Positions 33,289-35,372 of a DNA stretch of 35,372 nt are shown here, piece by piece. Position numbers and translations under genes: made by a program. Below the pieces are notes generated by a model, which was not told the DNA's origin, made no database searches, and was given only the letters and a program-made list of their open reading frames with translations. The number at the start of each line of letters is the position of its first letter. Positions within the stretch are counted from its first letter, which is position 1. Source of the stretch: an uncultured Campylobacter sp. (GTDB lineage Bacteria; Campylobacterota; Campylobacteria; Campylobacterales; Campylobacteraceae); assembly GCF_938045625.1 (NCBI RefSeq), contig NZ_CALIAV010000050.1:1-35372 (forward strand). The letters are read 5' to 3'.

Positions 33289-35372
33289 TTAGAATCTAAC
33301 ATTTAGTTGTAAGTAATAATTTCTTTCAGGTGCTGGCAAAGCTTCTAAGCTTGTTTCTCTTAAATTATATTTATTAGATAAAATATTTTTTGCACCTATT
33401 TTTATATCTGAATAGTTATCTGGTTTATATGAAAGTCCAGCTTCCAATGTTCCATGTCCACCAATAGTGTGTTTTACAATAACATCATCTTTTGATATAT
33501 CAGAGTTTTCTCTAAGTTCTCTAGTTTCTTGTTTAGCTAAATAAACATAATTTAAGTAACCTGATAATCTATCTGTGAAGTTATATTTTACTCCTAAAGT
33601 AGCTTTTAATCTTGGAACCATAGGAACTTTATCACCTTTTTCTATTCTAGCTTCATCATTAGATTTTAATACTTTTGTATTAATTAAAGTTAGAGATTGA
33701 TTAAATCTAAATTTTCCAATATTTTGTTCAGCTTCAAACTCTATTCCCATTCTTCTTGTCTTTCCAATGTTTCTATATTTCCATCTATTTACTGCAGGAT
33801 TAGTTAAGCCTGAACTAATTAAAGTTATCTCATCAGTTGTATCTGTTAAGAAGAATGATGTACTAACTGATGAACCCCAAATATAATCTCTAAAGCCTAT
33901 TTCAATAGTATCAGTTTTTTCAAATTTTAAATTATTGGCAACATATTTAGAGGCAGCATTAACAGCTGGAGGTACTATAAGTCCAGATTGAGTACTTTTT
34001 AATTCCGTATCATGGACTTTGTCTGTTAGTTGATTTCCAAATGGAGTTACAAATCCTCTTTCATATCTTACATAAGTTCTTCCAGTATCATTATATTTAT
34101 ATAAGAAACCAAGTTCACCAGCAAAGTTAGTTAATTTTTCATCAGTTTCTATTATTTTCTTTTCAGGAGATACATAAGGCATAACATTTGGTCCATTTTC
34201 TCTGTAACCGTTATATTGAGTTCTTTCCATTCTTCCACCAAAAGTCATATCAACTTTATCAGTCAATCCCAATTTATTAAAAGCATAAATTCCAGAAGAT
34301 TTTTTAGTCATTTTCATATCAACTTTATTTATAATTGGTAATCTATCATCTATTCCTAATGTACCAAAACCACCAAAAGAACTATCATAGTATGATTTTA
34401 ATGTTTCAGATTGCACATGTGAATTTCTTTTATTTGTTGAAGTTTGGTAGTCAAAACCAACTATTGTTTCACTTGGATTATCTCCAATTAAGTTATAATC
34501 ATATTTTGCTTTTAATTTTAATCCTTTTTTATCTTCTTCAAATTTAGCTTGCATTTCAGATTTTACATCATAAAAAATTTTTTCTTGTGTTATATGAGAA
34601 AATCTTCTATTAGAAGCAACAATTTTAATATCATCTACACTTTCAGTGCTAATATCTCTTTTTTGTTCTTGTTTATATAAGCTTGTAGATAATGTTAAAT
34701 TTTGAGTTGGCCTATATTCATAATCAAAAGTATAACTTCTATCTTTTGTGTCTATATCCATATTAAGTCCTGCTTTTCTTCTGTTATTCTTTAATTCTTC
34801 AACAGGAATTTGATTAGATGAATCTTGTTTAATATCACTAAATCTAGTTTGAAATCTAAATCTATGTTGTGCATTTATTTTGTAGTCAAAACCAAGTAAA
34901 TAAATTTTGTTTTCTTTTTCTTCATGTTCTCTATAATCTTCACTATTTAAATAACTAAAACCATAGTTTACATATAGATTTTTATTAAAATTATATCCTC
35001 CTGCAAAACCAAAGTTTCTATTGTCATAAGAACCATAGTTTAGATCCATAAAAAAATTATCCTTAGTTACATTTGAGTTTGTGGAAATACTTACAACTCC
35101 ACCAACAGATCCACTTCCATAAAGAGTGGCTCCTCCACCTGGAATTATTTCAATTTTTTTGATAGATTCCACAGGGATGGCATTAATTGGTAAACTTGCC
35201 ATTGTTTCTTCAGTAGGGTTGATACTTACACCATCAACTAAAACTTTAACTCTACTTAATGATTTTTCACCACTACCTCTCATATCTATTCTTGGTCCAA
35301 AAGCTGTATTTTGTACTACAACTCCTGGTGCATCTCTTAATATATCTTCCACATTTTTATAATTCTTTTCTC
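33289..35372 (-). CDS. TonB-dependent outer-membrane receptor, N-terminus cut by window
   Basis: The frame is open to the last base of the window (EKNYKN before the GTG at 35352), so the signal peptide, TonB box and start of the plug are outside. What remains is most of the plug, with VEDILRDAPGVVVQNTAFG, IDMRGSGEKSLSRVKVLVDGV and PGGGATLYGSGSVGGVVSIST, followed by a 22-strand-type barrel of about 580 residues that ends in the outer-membrane signature YYLQLNVRF. The plug motifs are those of siderophore, haem and vitamin B12 receptors; the ligand cannot be named. Codon use is strongly AT-rich (AGA, GGA, ACA, CCA) and unlike the left 28 kb. It leads an operon with the autotransporter-like gene. 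Confidence 0.9.
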   Translation of the reverse strand, partial: EKNYKNVEDILRDAPGVVVQNTAFGPRIDMRGSGEKSLSRVKVLVDGVSINPTEETMASLPINAIPVESIKKIEIIPGGGATLYGSGSVGGVVSISTNSNVTKDNFFMDLNYGSYDNRNFGFAGGYNFNKNLYVNYGFSYLNSEDYREHEEKENKIYLLGFDYKINAQHRFRFQTRFSDIKQDSSNQIPVEELKNNRRKAGLNMDIDTKDRSYTFDYEYRPTQNLTLSTSLYKQEQKRDISTESVDDIKIVASNRRFSHITQEKIFYDVKSEMQAKFEEDKKGLKLKAKYDYNLIGDNPSETIVGFDYQTSTNKRNSHVQSETLKSYYDSSFGGFGTLGIDDRLPIINKVDMKMTKKSSGIYAFNKLGLTDKVDMTFGGRMERTQYNGYRENGPNVMPYVSPEKKIIETDEKLTNFAGELGFLYKYNDTGRTYVRYERGFVTPFGNQLTDKVHDTELKSTQSGLIVPPAVNAASKYVANNLKFEKTDTIEIGFRDYIWGSSVSTSFFLTDTTDEITLISSGLTNPAVNRWKYRNIGKTRRMGIEFEAEQNIGKFRFNQSLTLINTKVLKSNDEARIEKGDKVPMVPRLKATLGVKYNFTDRLSGYLNYVYLAKQETRELRENSDISKDDVIVKHTIGGHGTLEAGLSYKPDNYSDIKIGAKNILSNKYNLRETSLEALPAPERNYYLQLNVRF

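Overview
The window is a composite. Bases 1 to about 28400 are typical chromosome of a moderate-GC Campylobacter, probably an oral species of the showae/rectus/curvus/concisus cluster (an inference from gene content, codon use and the very frequent AAATTTG/CAAATTT heptamer). From 28405 the sequence becomes AT-rich. Hand counts of single 60-base lines give 40 G+C at 3601-3660, 20 at 29521-29580 and 12 at 32101-32160. Bases from about 29730 to the right end look like Fusobacterium or a close relative: AGA/GGA/CCA/ACA codons, a TonB-dependent receptor, and an exported autotransporter-like protein.

Layout, left to right. (i) 1-5766: haem (hemC), a small exported protein, a UbiD-type menaquinone decarboxylase, thiamine phosphate kinase (thiL) and tRNA pseudouridine synthase (truD), followed by a strongly folded 107-base element. 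(ii) 6125-8353: an operon of two Gate/nucleoside-recognition membrane proteins (YjiH- and YjiG-like) and an M20 peptidase, probably peptide or amino-acid uptake and use. (iii) 8516-9395: a decayed Sel1/Hcp-type gene whose promoter and ribosome site survive but whose start codon reads ATA. (iv) 9632-10955: a mini PhnA/YjdM protein, the RNase P RNA gene rnpB, and a SUKH-like orphan. (v) 11000-18857: flagellar genes in two blocks, flaG-fliD-fliS-small gene on the minus strand and flgI-flgJ-flgM-flgN-flgK on the plus strand. Sigma-54 and sigma-28 promoters are readable in front of the expected classes. (vi) 18912-28322: a DUF2400 protein, sodC, a TSUP transporter, atpB, gatB, gpsA, a GH3 glycosidase and an AbgA-like M20D amidohydrolase.

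The most unusual object is the minus-strand ORF 33264-28405 (1619 aa). Its first roughly 1178 residues are a signal-peptide-bearing, autotransporter-like passenger. Its last roughly 440 residues are the back half of a retron-type reverse transcriptase (YGDD active site, VTGL motif) fused to a DUF3800 domain (IDES motif). The RT half begins in mid-palm: the fingers and the first catalytic-Asp motif are missing, and the join lies in a purine-rich run near 29715-29760. The simplest reading is a junction between two genomes, either an assembly chimera of oral Campylobacter and Fusobacterium reads or a real recombination. In the first case an intact RT-DUF3800 gene, possibly a retron-like defence system with its noncoding RNA, should lie beside abgA in the true Campylobacter genome.

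No tRNA, CRISPR array, insertion sequence or integrase was seen.
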